A stretch of 64,000 nucleotides of DNA from Actinomycetota bacterium (GCA_016213645.1 JACQZY010000018.1:1-64000); one strand, 5' to 3'. Positions 36,129-45,354 are shown, numbered from the stretch's first letter. Numbers and translations are program-made. The notes: generated from the sequence alone by a model not told the origin.

Positions 36129-37793
36129 ATGACTCGCTTCGCGCGTCTCTCTGCTTTGCTGCTCGCCATCGGCGCGATATTCGCCGCCGTCGCAACCCAG
36201 GCTTACGCCGTCAACCCGGAGGCCACGATCGGTGGCAAGTGGTTCTCGGGCTCGCTGCTGATGCAGTCGGGCACGAACTGTTCGACGGCGATCCTTGGTG
36301 ATCCGTACTCCGAGACGATGGTCTCGGCGATCGCTTCCTACGGCGGCGACTCCAGCGGTGGCGTGGCGCGTGTCGGCAATCGCTACTACGCGTCGTTGCT
36401 GATTTCCGTGCCGGGCAACCCCTGCGGCAGCGGCACTTCTGTGATCGGCACCGATCTGGTCCTGCCACGCGGCACGACGGTGGACACAAGCGCTCCGATC
36501 CGCTGCTTCGGCAAGCCGCGCAACTCCAACGACTTCGGCGAGCTGACCGGTGGTATTTGGACGATGCCGGCCGACATGGGCGGCGGTAGCGGCGAATACT
36601 GTCCGGCAACGGTGAGCGGACCGCTGACTGGATACGGCCAATACGGCGTGGGCTTCCGGCCGGTGGTGAGCGGGCAGATGTACCAGATCTTCGTGCCGAT
36701 TAAGAGCACGCAGACGCTTGAGGGCGCTGCTCACAGCCCGGCGGATGAGATCACCTGGATACTGAGTTCAAGCGGTACTTATGACCAATTCGGAGCGACG
36801 AAGGTTTGGACGAATGTGTTTTCTTCGGGGGGCGGGAGCGGGCCTTTCCTCTATTTCGCTCGGAATCCGTCTGTAGTGCCGTTCTGGGACAAGACAAAGC
36901 CTGCGGGGCAGGAAAATCGCGCCGAGTGGTTCGCGAACTTGTACAGCGATTTCAAGGCGGGCACGTTTTGCTGGGAGTATTACCCGCACCCAACCGCCAC
37001 CGGCTCACCGCAGTTCACGTGCAACTCCCCGATTGTCACTTGGAACGGCAGCGTGACGAACGCGTCCGATCTTTGGCAAATCTATGGCACCGGCGAAGGG
37101 GCCGGTCCGAATGGTGGATATGTACCTCCACTGGTGTTCGATCCGTCCGAGACTGGCACGGTTCGCTGGACGTTCACCCCAACTTCCCCTCCCGGTCCGA
37201 CCATATTCAAGGACGTAACCTTCACCACTCTCTCCGGCCCCGACAACGACGGCGACGGCGTTGTCGACGCCCAGGACGCCTGCCCTGCCGTCAAGGGAAC
37301 GGAATCCAACGGCTGCCAACCCGCGGTCCAGCCCGACACCGACAAGGACGGCATTTTCGGCGCCGCCGACAAGTGCCCCAACGAAAACGGTGCCGGCAGC
37401 CTTGACGGTTGTCCCAAGGCCGGCGCACTGATCGGCGGTGACGTGGGCCCGATCGCAGGCAACAAGTTCAAGCGCAAGGCGTTGGTCAAAGGCGTATCGC
37501 TACCGCTGACCTGCCGCGTGAACGCCAAGGCGACCGGTCTCCTGACGATCACCGCGAAGGTCGCCAAGAAACTGAAACTGAAGGTCAAGAGAAAAGCCAA
37601 GACTGTCACGATCGGCACCGGCACCGCCGACTGCGCGGGCACCGGTGGCGGCACGCTGACGTTGAAGCTGTCGAAAACGGCCAAGAAGAAGGTGCTGAAA
37701 GCTCGCAAGGGCTTTGCCGCCACGCTGACGATCACGTTTGTTCGCAGCGGATCGACGGATGTGGTCGTGACGCGGCCGTTGAAACTGACATAG
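36129..37793 (+). CDS. Secreted protein with thrombospondin type 3 repeats
   Basis: 554 residues. A signal peptide (LSALLLAIGAIFAAVATQAYA) is followed by a ~330-residue beta-rich region with several paired cysteines and no recognised family. Two calcium-binding TSP3 repeats come next (DNDGDGVVDAQDACPAVKG; DTDKDGIFGAADKCPNENG). The C-terminal ~125-residue Lys-rich beta domain (KVAKKLKLKVKRKAKTVTIG, LSKTAKKKVLKARKGFAATL) is like the tail of the beta-helix protein at 16855. The protein is expected at the cell surface. ATG 36129 starts the signal peptide; an upstream frame to 36093 is also open. Divergent from the VOC-SDR gene. Confidence 0.8.
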   Translation: MTRFARLSALLLAIGAIFAAVATQAYAVNPEATIGGKWFSGSLLMQSGTNCSTAILGDPYSETMVSAIASYGGDSSGGVARVGNRYYASLLISVPGNPCGSGTSVIGTDLVLPRGTTVDTSAPIRCFGKPRNSNDFGELTGGIWTMPADMGGGSGEYCPATVSGPLTGYGQYGVGFRPVVSGQMYQIFVPIKSTQTLEGAAHSPADEITWILSSSGTYDQFGATKVWTNVFSSGGGSGPFLYFARNPSVVPFWDKTKPAGQENRAEWFANLYSDFKAGTFCWEYYPHPTATGSPQFTCNSPIVTWNGSVTNASDLWQIYGTGEGAGPNGGYVPPLVFDPSETGTVRWTFTPTSPPGPTIFKDVTFTTLSGPDNDGDGVVDAQDACPAVKGTESNGCQPAVQPDTDKDGIFGAADKCPNENGAGSLDGCPKAGALIGGDVGPIAGNKFKRKALVKGVSLPLTCRVNAKATGLLTITAKVAKKLKLKVKRKAKTVTIGTGTADCAGTGGGTLTLKLSKTAKKKVLKARKGFAATLTITFVRSGSTDVVVTRPLKLT

Positions 37794-37825
37794 CGGCCGC
37801 GCGGCAACATCCGCGTAGCCACGCC

Positions 37826-39151
37826 ATGAAATCGCCGGCCGGAGACCAAAGCCTTCCCCGCAACGTCAAAGTCCTGTCCTGGGTGAGCTTCTTCCAGGAC
37901 GCCGCGTCGGAGATGCTCTATCCGATTTTTCCGATTTTTATAACGGGAGTACTGGGCGCTCCGGCCGCCGCGCTCGGTCTGATCGAAGGCGTCGCCGAGG
38001 GCACTGCCGCAATAGGCAAGGCGGTCAGCGGCCGATTGGCCGACCGCTTCCGGCGCAAGCCGATGATTGCGCTGGGTTACGGCATTTCGTCGCTTGCGAA
38101 GCCGCTGATCGGACTTGCCGGCGCCTGGCCCGCGGCGATGGGCGGCCGGTTTGTAGACCGCGTCGGCAAGGGGGTGCGCACCAGCCCGCGCGACGCGCTG
38201 CTGGCCGCGGACACTCCACCGGAACTACGCGGACGCGCATTCGGCGTGCATCGCGCGGCCGACACGGCCGGAGCGGTGGTGGGTCCGCTGCTGGGACTGG
38301 CGCTGTACGAGGCGCTCGATCACAAACTACGGCCGTTGTTCTTCGTGGCCTTCATCCCGGCGGCGGTGAGCGTGGGACTGATCATGTTCGTGCGTGAAAG
38401 TTCGCGGACCGGCGCGGGCGATGACATTGGCGCTGAACCCAAGGACGCTGCTCAAGGAACGGCAGACGACGAGTCCGGATCGGACGATCAGCACCGGTCG
38501 GTCGTTGGCGAGCCCGGATCGGGCAATCAGCACCGGCCGGTCGTTGGCGAGCCCGTGCCGACTGCCCCGCGCTCACCCGTCGTCCGTCGTCCGCTACCCG
38601 CCATGTACCGCCGCGTCGTGATCGTGCTCGCGCTGTTTAGTCTGGCGAACTTTTCCGACGCGCTGCTGATCCTGCGGGCGAAGGAGCTTGGGCTCGGCTT
38701 CACGGCGATCATCCTCGTCTACACGCTGTACAACCTCGCTTTCGCCGCGCTCAGCGCTCCAGCGGGAATTGTGTCCGACCGCGTACCGCGACGCGTGGTC
38801 TACGCCGTCGGACTGCTGGTTTTCGCCGTCGCGTACGTGGGCTTGGGTCTGGCGCGCGACGCCGCTTGGGTGTGGTTGTTGCTGCCGCTTTACGGTGCCT
38901 ACACCGCGCTTACCGACGGAGTCGGCAAGGCGTGGGTGTCGGATCTCTTGCCCGCGGACTCAATGGGCACGGGGCTGGGACTGTTTCACGGCATCAGCGG
39001 CGGCTGCATGCTTGTGGCAAGCACCTGGGCCGGACTGGCCTGGGGCGACGGCGGACGTTTACCGCTGGTGGTTTCCGGCGTGGCGGTGGGCGTGCTGGCG
39101 TTGGTGCTGCTTTTGGCGGGCCGATCACTCGACCCGCCGAAAGCTGCGTGA
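37826..39151 (+). CDS. MFS transporter with repeat-containing central loop
   Basis: 441 residues and about 12 helices. The N-terminal half includes WVSFFQDAASEMLYPIFPIF and LADRFRRKPMIALGYGISSL (MFS motif A). VDRVGKGVRTSPRDALLAAD and FGVHRAADTAGAVVGPLLGL are typical of a poorly characterised MFS branch. The cytosolic loop between helices 6 and 7 is expanded to about 65 polar residues. It contains two tandem 13-residue units (DDQHRSVVGEPGS, GNQHRPVVGEP), encoded by a 39-bp direct repeat at 38475 and 38514. Substrate unknown. It is convergent with the SnoaL gene, 19 bp apart. Confidence 0.85.
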   Translation: MKSPAGDQSLPRNVKVLSWVSFFQDAASEMLYPIFPIFITGVLGAPAAALGLIEGVAEGTAAIGKAVSGRLADRFRRKPMIALGYGISSLAKPLIGLAGAWPAAMGGRFVDRVGKGVRTSPRDALLAADTPPELRGRAFGVHRAADTAGAVVGPLLGLALYEALDHKLRPLFFVAFIPAAVSVGLIMFVRESSRTGAGDDIGAEPKDAAQGTADDESGSDDQHRSVVGEPGSGNQHRPVVGEPVPTAPRSPVVRRPLPAMYRRVVIVLALFSLANFSDALLILRAKELGLGFTAIILVYTLYNLAFAALSAPAGIVSDRVPRRVVYAVGLLVFAVAYVGLGLARDAAWVWLLLPLYGAYTALTDGVGKAWVSDLLPADSMGTGLGLFHGISGGCMLVASTWAGLAWGDGGRLPLVVSGVAVGVLALVLLLAGRSLDPPKAA

Positions 39152-39170
39152 GGACGGGGCCCTGTCCGTG

Positions 39171-39701
39171 TCAGCGCTTGATCGCCTTCGCGGCGCGCGT
39201 CTTCAGATTGAACAGTGACTTCAGGCCTTTGTCAGCGAGTGAATCGTGCGGCGGCAACAAGCCCAGCTGGCGCGCGAAATTCATCTGATCGAAAGTCACG
39301 TGGTTGGTGACGATCTGCCCGTCGCGGATCACGAAGTGGTCGACTCCGCCGACTTCAATGCGCGAGCCGGTAGCCGCAATACGCTGAAATTTCTTGCCGT
39401 TGAACGTGCCGGTCATTGTCCAGCGGACGAAGACGTCGTCGCCTTCGGCGATCAGCTTGACGATCTCCAGGTGAAAGTCGTCCGGCATCGCGGCGAAGAC
39501 CTCGTCGAAGTAGGCGGCGATCTCGTCTGGCCCACGGCTGATCGCGTGCGGGAAATACTCGACCGCGTTGGACCAGAGCTGACGCAGCGAGGCGCTGTCG
39601 TGGTCGTTGATGCGGTCGAAGGTCCAGCGAATCAGCTCCTCGGGCGTGGCGCCTTCGGGCGGGTTGTGCTTGGCGTGGGGGGATGTTGCTGTGGTGGTCA
39701 T
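39171..39701 (-). CDS. SnoaL-like / ester cyclase family protein
   Basis: 176 residues from ATG 39701. A single NTF2-like cone: PEELIRWTFDRINDHDSASL, YFDEVFAAMPDDFHLEIVKL, DDVFVRWTMTGTFNG and GGVDHFVIRDGQIVTNHVTF. Polyketide cyclase and limonene-epoxide-hydrolase-like enzymes share this fold, and many members have no known activity. The C-terminal ~35 residues (SLFNLKTRAAKAIKR) are extra. Divergent from the ferredoxin-CDGSH gene with 67 bp between starts. Confidence 0.82.
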   Translation of the reverse strand: MTTTATSPHAKHNPPEGATPEELIRWTFDRINDHDSASLRQLWSNAVEYFPHAISRGPDEIAAYFDEVFAAMPDDFHLEIVKLIAEGDDVFVRWTMTGTFNGKKFQRIAATGSRIEVGGVDHFVIRDGQIVTNHVTFDQMNFARQLGLLPPHDSLADKGLKSLFNLKTRAAKAIKR

Positions 39702-39768
39702 GCTCGCGACCCTACCTGAATCCGGCGGGTACGGCGACCACCGCCGGATAATCGGCCAGAATGCCCTC

Positions 39769-40224
39769 GTGAGCAATGGCGAGCAAGAGCGCAGCCGCAC
39801 CGTGACGGCTTTCGAGGGCAACGGCGTAACGGTGTTTTTCGACCGTGCCCGTTGCACGCAGTACGGCGAGTGCGTGGCCGCGTTGCCGGACGTCTTTGAC
39901 CGTGGCAGTAAGCCGTGGATCCAACCTGAGGACGCCTCGCCCGCGGACGTGGCCGAGGCCGTGCGCAAGTGCCCGACGGGGGCGCTTCACTATGAGCTCA
40001 CCGACGGCCCCGCCGAGGAGCCGGAGTCGCCCACTCGGGTGGACCTTCAGACAGACGGCCCGCTGACGATCCGCGGCGACCTGCGGATCGCGCTCCCCGA
40101 CGGCGAACTCAGCGAGACCCGCGCCACCCTCTGCCGCTGCGGCCGCTCCGGCAACAAACCTTTCTGCGACTTCACCTGCAGCAAAACCGGCTGGCGCTCC
40201 GACTGGCACCCGCCGGAAGACTGA
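39769..40224 (+). CDS. Ferredoxin-like plus CDGSH-type iron-sulfur protein with altered ligand
   Basis: 151 residues from GTG 39769. The N-terminal Fer4_19-type domain has Cys29, Cys35 and Cys68 (FFDRARCTQYGECVAALP; VRKCPTGALHYE). The C-terminal CDGSH-type zinc-finger-like domain reads C122-R-C124-GRSGNKPF-C133-DFT-C137. In CDGSH proteins a [2Fe-2S] cluster is held by three Cys and one His; here the position of that His is Cys137. The protein probably carries two clusters and acts in cytosolic electron or cluster transfer. Earlier in-frame starts overlap the divergent SnoaL gene and are unlikely. Partner unknown. Confidence 0.82.
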   Translation: MSNGEQERSRTVTAFEGNGVTVFFDRARCTQYGECVAALPDVFDRGSKPWIQPEDASPADVAEAVRKCPTGALHYELTDGPAEEPESPTRVDLQTDGPLTIRGDLRIALPDGELSETRATLCRCGRSGNKPFCDFTCSKTGWRSDWHPPED

Positions 40225-40532
40225 CGCAGCGCCGGTTTCCCACACCGGCCCCGTCCTGAAGCACCGTCCCCCTCGTCACTTCGCCCCGCCTGCGGTTCCT
40301 CCCGGTCCCCCAACGCGTAGATGTCGAACACCTACGCGCTTGTTAAGCCAGATGGTGCGTAGATGTCCGACTTCTCACCTGCGAGATGTCGGACATCTAC
40401 GCGGGTTGGGGCGTAGGTACTGCGTAGATGTCGGACATCTACGCAGCCATCAGTGTGGGGTGGCGGCGGGGGGGCGTGCGGGGCGTTCGTGTGGTCTGAG
40501 CTCGGGGAGTGGCCAATGCTGGCGGGGGTGGG
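40225..40532. other. Intergenic region filled by palindromic repeats
   Basis: 308 bp between convergent genes. 40315-40444 holds four palindromic repeat copies; the flanks (40225-40314, 40445-40532) are GC-rich, with G-rich runs near 40455-40480, and contain no credible ORF. Confidence 0.7.
40315..40444. repeat. Four copies of the GCGTAGATGT/ACATCTACGC palindromic repeat
   Basis: Copies at 40315-40337 (one arm mismatch), 40357-40366 (left arm intact, right arm decayed), 40381-40402 (one base deleted) and 40422-40444 (perfect arms around CGG). An extra half-arm GCGTAGGT lies at 40411. Same family as 29206-29266. Unequal decay of the copies indicates an old cluster with at least one recent copy. 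Confidence 0.88.
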
Positions 40533-42947
40533 TCAGCGGGAGCGCTTCGGGCGGAGGGTGAGGTTGTGCCATGGCCCCACGCCGGCCATCGGCTGCATCT
40601 CGCCGTCGCGCCAGCGGTCCATGATGTCGTCGTAGTGCTTGCTCGCGGGGTGGCCGGACTGGCCGGTGAAGGTCTGCCAGCGTGCTCCGATCGGGTCGCA
40701 TGGATCGGCGACCATGCGCCAGCTTGGTGCCCAGATGCCCTTGTACGGATCGACCGGGTTGTAGGCGACTTGACAGACCGTCTCGTGCCCGCCGCCGATC
40801 TCCACGTTGCGCGAGAACAGCCGGTCAAGTAGTGGCGATCCGTCGGCCAGCAGGTGTGGAAAGTCGAGCCGGTGCACAACGCCCCAGCGCCAGGCGGACT
40901 TATCGGCACCGTAGCGCTCGGTCAGATCATCCAGCGCAAGACCAAGACTGGCCAGCGCAAGCTCGTCCCACGAGCCGCCGATCAGCTCGCTGTCGGCGTC
41001 CTCCCACAGCGCCAACAGGTGCGAATGCCAGCGCCACGGCGTTGTGACGTGTTCGATGAATCCGTTGTCGGCGCCGTCCAGGTAGCGGTGCACCAGGTCT
41101 TCGTCGCCGATAACACGTTTGCTGAACTCGCGAGCGAAGCGCATCGTGAAGGCGTTGTAGATCGTTCCGGCGACCGTACTTGGGTCGAGTCGGCCGTCCC
41201 AGCGGCGCAGCCGCTCGATCGCGTCGCGCTCCCGCTCGCCGATCTCGACAGCGTCACCGTCGCGAACACCATCGCCCGGAGCTACCAGCTCCGCCAGCCG
41301 CCGCGCCGTCTCCATCCCCGGGATCGAATACACGTCAGACAGCATGCGCTGAAAGCTGTCGGCATCATGCAGCTCTCGGGACTCGATCAAATCCGTGATG
41401 CGCCGCGCACGATATCCCTCCAGCCAGTCGCTGGTCACGTGGTGCGGATAGTCCTCGTCCACGATCCGGTTGTTCGCGGTCACCAAGTATCCGCACTCCG
41501 GATTGCGCGCCTCCGGCATCTCGTCGAAGGGCACCCAGCCGTCCCACTCAAACTCTCCGGTCCAACCCGGCTTGGGCAGGTCCGGGCAGCCGCCCCGACG
41601 CAACGGCAGCCGGCCGATCATGCGATACCCGATGTCGCCGTCCTTACTGCAATAGAGCAGGTTTGAAACCGGCCCGTTGTACTGCTCAAAGGCCCCGACC
41701 AGAGTGTCGATGTCGTCGAACTCAAGCAGGCGCACTTGCTGATCGCCCAGCGCCGGCATCGCCAGACTGCCCCACGCAAGAGCCAGCGGCTCGGCCGGAT
41801 CGCCGCCCAAGATGTCGGTGACGATCGGACCGTGATGAGTGGATCGAACCTCCAGCACCTCCGGCTGCCGCCGACCACGCACCCTGATCTCCTCGTGACG
41901 TACTTCAAGCGGCAACAGCTCGCCCTCGAACTCATAACGGTCGCCGTCGACGCGCTCGATGAAAAGGTCCATCGTGTCGGCCATCGCATTGGTGATGCTC
42001 CAGGCTCCGTGGTTGATCTGACCCATCCAGAAACCCGGGAAACCGGGCAGCGTGGCGCCACGCGCAAAGCGCTCGCCCACCTGCACGCTCTGCTGCTGCC
42101 AGATACCGGGCATCGACGTGGTGAGATGCGGATCACCGGCAAACAGCGGGTTGCCGGTCACGGTGCGCGCGCCGCTGACGACCCAGTTGTTCGATCCGGT
42201 CGCCTCCGGCGCCAGCCCAATCAACTCGCGCACGGCGTCGATCTGGCCGGCCAGATGCAACGCGTCTCCGCCGAAGCCACGGCCCGGAGTGACGGCGATC
42301 GGGTGGTCCTTCGGATAGGCCGGGTCGATTTTCGCGGCCAGCTCCGGGCCGAGCGCGCGCGTGAGATCGGCGCGCAGCAGCTCCTTCTCCCAATTGCTTG
42401 ACAGACCGAACGACAGAATCCGCACGGTTGTGAGCATGTCAACCGGAAGCCACGGCTCGAAGCCGCCGTCCGTCAGTTGAAGTTCAAACGGCAACGCGCG
42501 CAGACCCTCCACCCCCGCCGCGACACCGGCGCAGTATGCCTCCAGCGCCGCCAGGTGATCGGGCGCAAGCTGAGATACCTCTCGCTCGGCTACGTGGCGC
42601 AGACCGAGTGTGCGCATCAGTCGATCCGAAGGAAGCAACTTCGGCCCGCCGATCTCGGCCAGTCGACCGCACGCCAGTCGCCGCATAAACGCCATAAACG
42701 CCAGCCTGTCCTGGGCGTGCGCGTAACCCTGCCCGAACCAAGCGTCGTGTTCGCTGTCGGCGAGGATATGGGGAACGCCCCAGCGATCCCGGCGGATCTC
42801 GATCGGCGTGGCAAGCCCATCGATCTTGACGGTTCCCGACGTCTTGGGGAGGGGGCGACGGAAGAGCTGCCAGTAGGCCAACGCGCCAAACTGCGCGGCG
42901 ATCGCGCCACCGGCCGCCAGCCATCGGGACCGCTTGCCAAAACTCAT
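40533..42947 (-). CDS. Penicillin acylase family (Ntn hydrolase) protein
   Basis: 804 residues. A membrane anchor or signal (WLAAGGAIAAQFGALAYWQL) precedes IRRDRWGVPHILADSEHDAW and FGQGYAHAQDRLAFM, the usual alpha-chain opening. The autocatalytic cleavage site is G251/S252 in EATGSNNWVVSG; Ser252 becomes the N-terminal nucleophile of the beta chain. Later motifs are PLFAGDPHLTTSMPGIWQQQ and LPGFPGFWMGQINHGAWSIT. It hydrolyses an amide bond; beta-lactams, homoserine lactones or other N-acyl compounds are possible. ATG 42947 follows AGGAGATTC. It is downstream of the DAO oxidoreductase on the same strand (76 bp apart), so they may form an operon. Confidence 0.9.
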   Translation of the reverse strand: MSFGKRSRWLAAGGAIAAQFGALAYWQLFRRPLPKTSGTVKIDGLATPIEIRRDRWGVPHILADSEHDAWFGQGYAHAQDRLAFMAFMRRLACGRLAEIGGPKLLPSDRLMRTLGLRHVAEREVSQLAPDHLAALEAYCAGVAAGVEGLRALPFELQLTDGGFEPWLPVDMLTTVRILSFGLSSNWEKELLRADLTRALGPELAAKIDPAYPKDHPIAVTPGRGFGGDALHLAGQIDAVRELIGLAPEATGSNNWVVSGARTVTGNPLFAGDPHLTTSMPGIWQQQSVQVGERFARGATLPGFPGFWMGQINHGAWSITNAMADTMDLFIERVDGDRYEFEGELLPLEVRHEEIRVRGRRQPEVLEVRSTHHGPIVTDILGGDPAEPLALAWGSLAMPALGDQQVRLLEFDDIDTLVGAFEQYNGPVSNLLYCSKDGDIGYRMIGRLPLRRGGCPDLPKPGWTGEFEWDGWVPFDEMPEARNPECGYLVTANNRIVDEDYPHHVTSDWLEGYRARRITDLIESRELHDADSFQRMLSDVYSIPGMETARRLAELVAPGDGVRDGDAVEIGERERDAIERLRRWDGRLDPSTVAGTIYNAFTMRFAREFSKRVIGDEDLVHRYLDGADNGFIEHVTTPWRWHSHLLALWEDADSELIGGSWDELALASLGLALDDLTERYGADKSAWRWGVVHRLDFPHLLADGSPLLDRLFSRNVEIGGGHETVCQVAYNPVDPYKGIWAPSWRMVADPCDPIGARWQTFTGQSGHPASKHYDDIMDRWRDGEMQPMAGVGPWHNLTLRPKRSR

Positions 42948-43023
42948 CGCAGAATCTCCTTCGAACGATCGGAAGTGCCATCGACTGCCGGTCGCGAGGT
43001 CGGCAAGGCTTCCAGGACAATCG

Positions 43024-44466
43024 TCATCGAACGGCCTCCTTCGACTGCTTGGCGATTCCCCCAAGCTCCGACACACCGGCTGCATCGTCAACCGCCCCGC
43101 GCTCGCGCGCCGCACGCCGATCCGTACGCCGGTCGATCCATTCCAGCGCCGCCGTGATGCCCTTGACCGCCGCCCAGCGGGCCGGCTCCGGAGGCATCGG
43201 CGGACGGCGACGCTTCAGCAGCACGTCCCAGCGATCGTCCGGAGCTTCGCCCGCGGCCAACGTGCCGACCAAGTCACCCGCGAAGCTGGCCATCGCCACG
43301 CCATGCCCGGCGTAAGCGATCGAATACAAGATGTTGCCGCCGGTGCCCACACGGCCGATCGCGGGTAGAAAGTCCAGCGAGAACGCCGTCGGCCCGCTCC
43401 AGCGATGTTCGATCGCCGCGTCCGCCAGCTCCGGAAAGCGCGCACGAAACATGCGCTCTTGCCGGGCAAGCGGCCCGGGCGCGGGCGCACCCGGAATGCC
43501 GTTGCCGTAGAAGTAGCCGATGAATCGCGAGCCGCCGACCAGCCGGCCGTCGGCGCTCAGCCGGTAGCTCTCAAGCACCTCGTGCGCCGTATACACGCCC
43601 TCGCGGCCGGGCCAGCCGATGCGCTCGCGTTGCTGATCGGTCAGCGGCGCGGTGGCGAACATCGAGACGATGATCGGCACGCAGACGCTGCGCAGCATGC
43701 CCAGCTGAGACGTGAAAGCGTTGGTGGCGACGATGCACTTGTCCGCGCTCACCGTGCCGCCCGGCGTAATCAGACGGACCCGCGTGCCGTTTTCGATCGA
43801 CTGCACCGGCGTGTCCTCGTACAACTTCACTCCCGCCGACACCGCCGCCTCCCGCAATCCGCGCACGTATTTGGCGGGCTGCAGCACTCCGCCACGCTCC
43901 TCTATGTATCCGCAGGTGAAGCCACGCGGCAGGTCGCGCTCGCGCATGTCGGCCGGGGAAAGCGATTTCACCGGCGCCCCTGCCTCGCGCGCGGCGGTGG
44001 CGGCCTTTTCCAGCACGGACTCGTGACCCGAGTGAACGCCGGCGAGCACGTTGCCGCTGGGCACGTAATCGCAGTCAATGCCCAACGCGGCGATCTTGTG
44101 CTCGGTGTGCTCGACCGCGTTGTCGGCCAGCGCCACCAGCAACCGCGCTCGGCGACGACCGTAGAAGCGCAGTAGCGAGGGCACGTCCTTTCCGATCGTC
44201 GGCGTGAGGTGCCCGGCGTTGCGGCCGCTGGCGCCAAAGCCCGCGTAGTCGCGTTCGATCACCGCAACCGAGGCACCGCGCTCGCGCAGCGCCAGCGCCG
44301 CCGATAGCCCGGTGTATCCGGCGCCGACGATCGCAACGTCAACGTCCAGATCCTCGGCAAGCGCGGGTCCTGGCCGGGGTTCGGGTTCAAGCCAGAAGCT
44401 CGGCGCGGGGGCATGCGTGACCGGCCCCTCGGAGCCACTGAAATGGCCGGTCTTCGAGTCTGACAT
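43024..44466 (-). CDS. FAD-dependent oxidoreductase (DAO / glycine oxidase-like)
   Basis: 480 residues. The FAD fold is DVDVAIVGAGYTGLSAALAL, followed by ERDYAGFGASGRNAGHLTPT, the usual flavin-linkage region of DAO, PuuB and OrdL-like enzymes. C-terminal motifs are RWSGPTAFSLDFLPAIGRVG and NILYSIAYAGHGVAMASFAG. It should oxidise an amine or amino acid. ATG 44466 has GGGAGGGACG directly before it; in-frame sequence further upstream is antisense to the GST gene. Probably cotranscribed with the penicillin acylase, which suggests that the released amine may be a substrate. Divergent from the GST gene (78 bp). Confidence 0.88.
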   Translation of the reverse strand: MSDSKTGHFSGSEGPVTHAPAPSFWLEPEPRPGPALAEDLDVDVAIVGAGYTGLSAALALRERGASVAVIERDYAGFGASGRNAGHLTPTIGKDVPSLLRFYGRRRARLLVALADNAVEHTEHKIAALGIDCDYVPSGNVLAGVHSGHESVLEKAATAAREAGAPVKSLSPADMRERDLPRGFTCGYIEERGGVLQPAKYVRGLREAAVSAGVKLYEDTPVQSIENGTRVRLITPGGTVSADKCIVATNAFTSQLGMLRSVCVPIIVSMFATAPLTDQQRERIGWPGREGVYTAHEVLESYRLSADGRLVGGSRFIGYFYGNGIPGAPAPGPLARQERMFRARFPELADAAIEHRWSGPTAFSLDFLPAIGRVGTGGNILYSIAYAGHGVAMASFAGDLVGTLAAGEAPDDRWDVLLKRRRPPMPPEPARWAAVKGITAALEWIDRRTDRRAARERGAVDDAAGVSELGGIAKQSKEAVR

Positions 44467-44544
44467 CGTCCCTCCCGTCTCTCGGTCGTTCGAACGAGCA
44501 TCAAAGATATCCTTGCCGCGCAACGTCCACGTTACGCTCGTTTT

Positions 44545-45300
44545 GTGCCCGACGCACGCCTGATCACGATCCCCATCAGCCACTACTGCGAGAAGGCACG
44601 ATGGGCGCTGGATCGCGCCCGCGTGGACTACCGCGAGGAGCGCCATCTTCAGCTTTTTCACCACTGGTACGCGAAGCGCGTGGGCGGAGGATTCACCACC
44701 CCGGTGCTGGTGCTGCCGGATGGACGCGCAATCGGCCAGTCGTCCGAGATTCTGCGCTGGACCGACGCCGTGAGCACAAGCCCCGGTCCGCTTTATCCCG
44801 AACCGATCGCATCGCGCGTGGCCGCCACCGAACGCTGGCTGGACCTCACGCTCGGTCCCGACGGCCGCGCCTGGATGTACGAACAGGTGCTGCCGCACAA
44901 GGAGATCGCCGGCGCCTACGGACTTGACGGCGTGCCGCCGCTGGAGCGCCGAGCGTTCGACTTGATGTTCAAGGCGCTTGGTCCATACATTCGCGCGCGC
45001 GTCAGTGCCTCGGGCGCGAGCACCGACATCTCCCGCGTCTACGGCGTATTCGACGAGGTCGCCGCGCGGCTGGACGCGGATGGGCCGTATTTGTGCGGTG
45101 ACCAGTTCACCGCCGCCGACCTGACCTTCGCGGCACTCTCGGCCGCCGTGTTGCTGCCACGGCGCTACGGCGTGACGCTGCCGCCAGATGATGTGCTGCC
45201 GCCGGAAATGCTCGTTCATGTGCGGCGGCTTCGCGAGCATCCCGCCGGGCGCTTCGCGCAGCGCGTGATCGGCGAGCACCGCCCGCCACCAGACGGCTAA
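44545..45300 (+). CDS. Glutathione S-transferase-like protein
   Basis: 251 residues from GTG 44545. The thioredoxin-like N-terminus reads LITIPISHYCEKARWALDRA with GGFTTPVLVLPDGRAIGQSS and EILRWTD, as in GSTs (the S in GQSSEIL contacts the thiol gamma-Glu). The helical C-terminal domain ends GDQFTAADLTFAALSAAVLL. Since actinobacteria of this type rarely use glutathione, another thiol may be the substrate. It lies 54 bp upstream of the PhaC-like gene on the same strand. Confidence 0.85.
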   Translation: MPDARLITIPISHYCEKARWALDRARVDYREERHLQLFHHWYAKRVGGGFTTPVLVLPDGRAIGQSSEILRWTDAVSTSPGPLYPEPIASRVAATERWLDLTLGPDGRAWMYEQVLPHKEIAGAYGLDGVPPLERRAFDLMFKALGPYIRARVSASGASTDISRVYGVFDEVAARLDADGPYLCGDQFTAADLTFAALSAAVLLPRRYGVTLPPDDVLPPEMLVHVRRLREHPAGRFAQRVIGEHRPPPDG

Positions 45301-45354
45301 CGTCTGGTCCAGGCCAAGAACTTTCCGCCCTCGGCCGATAACGGTCTAAGCACG

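Noticed and set aside
35913-36734. N-terminal extension of the VOC-VOC-SDR protein
   Set aside because: It is antisense to the secreted TSP3 protein and lacks domain-like composition; ATG 35912 fits the VOC fold.
40315-40444. CRISPR array
   Set aside because: The repeats are short palindromes with irregular, tiny spacers and decayed copies; no cas genes are present.
44467-45279. N-terminal extension of the DAO oxidoreductase
   Set aside because: It is antisense to the GST gene; a strong ribosome site precedes ATG 44466.
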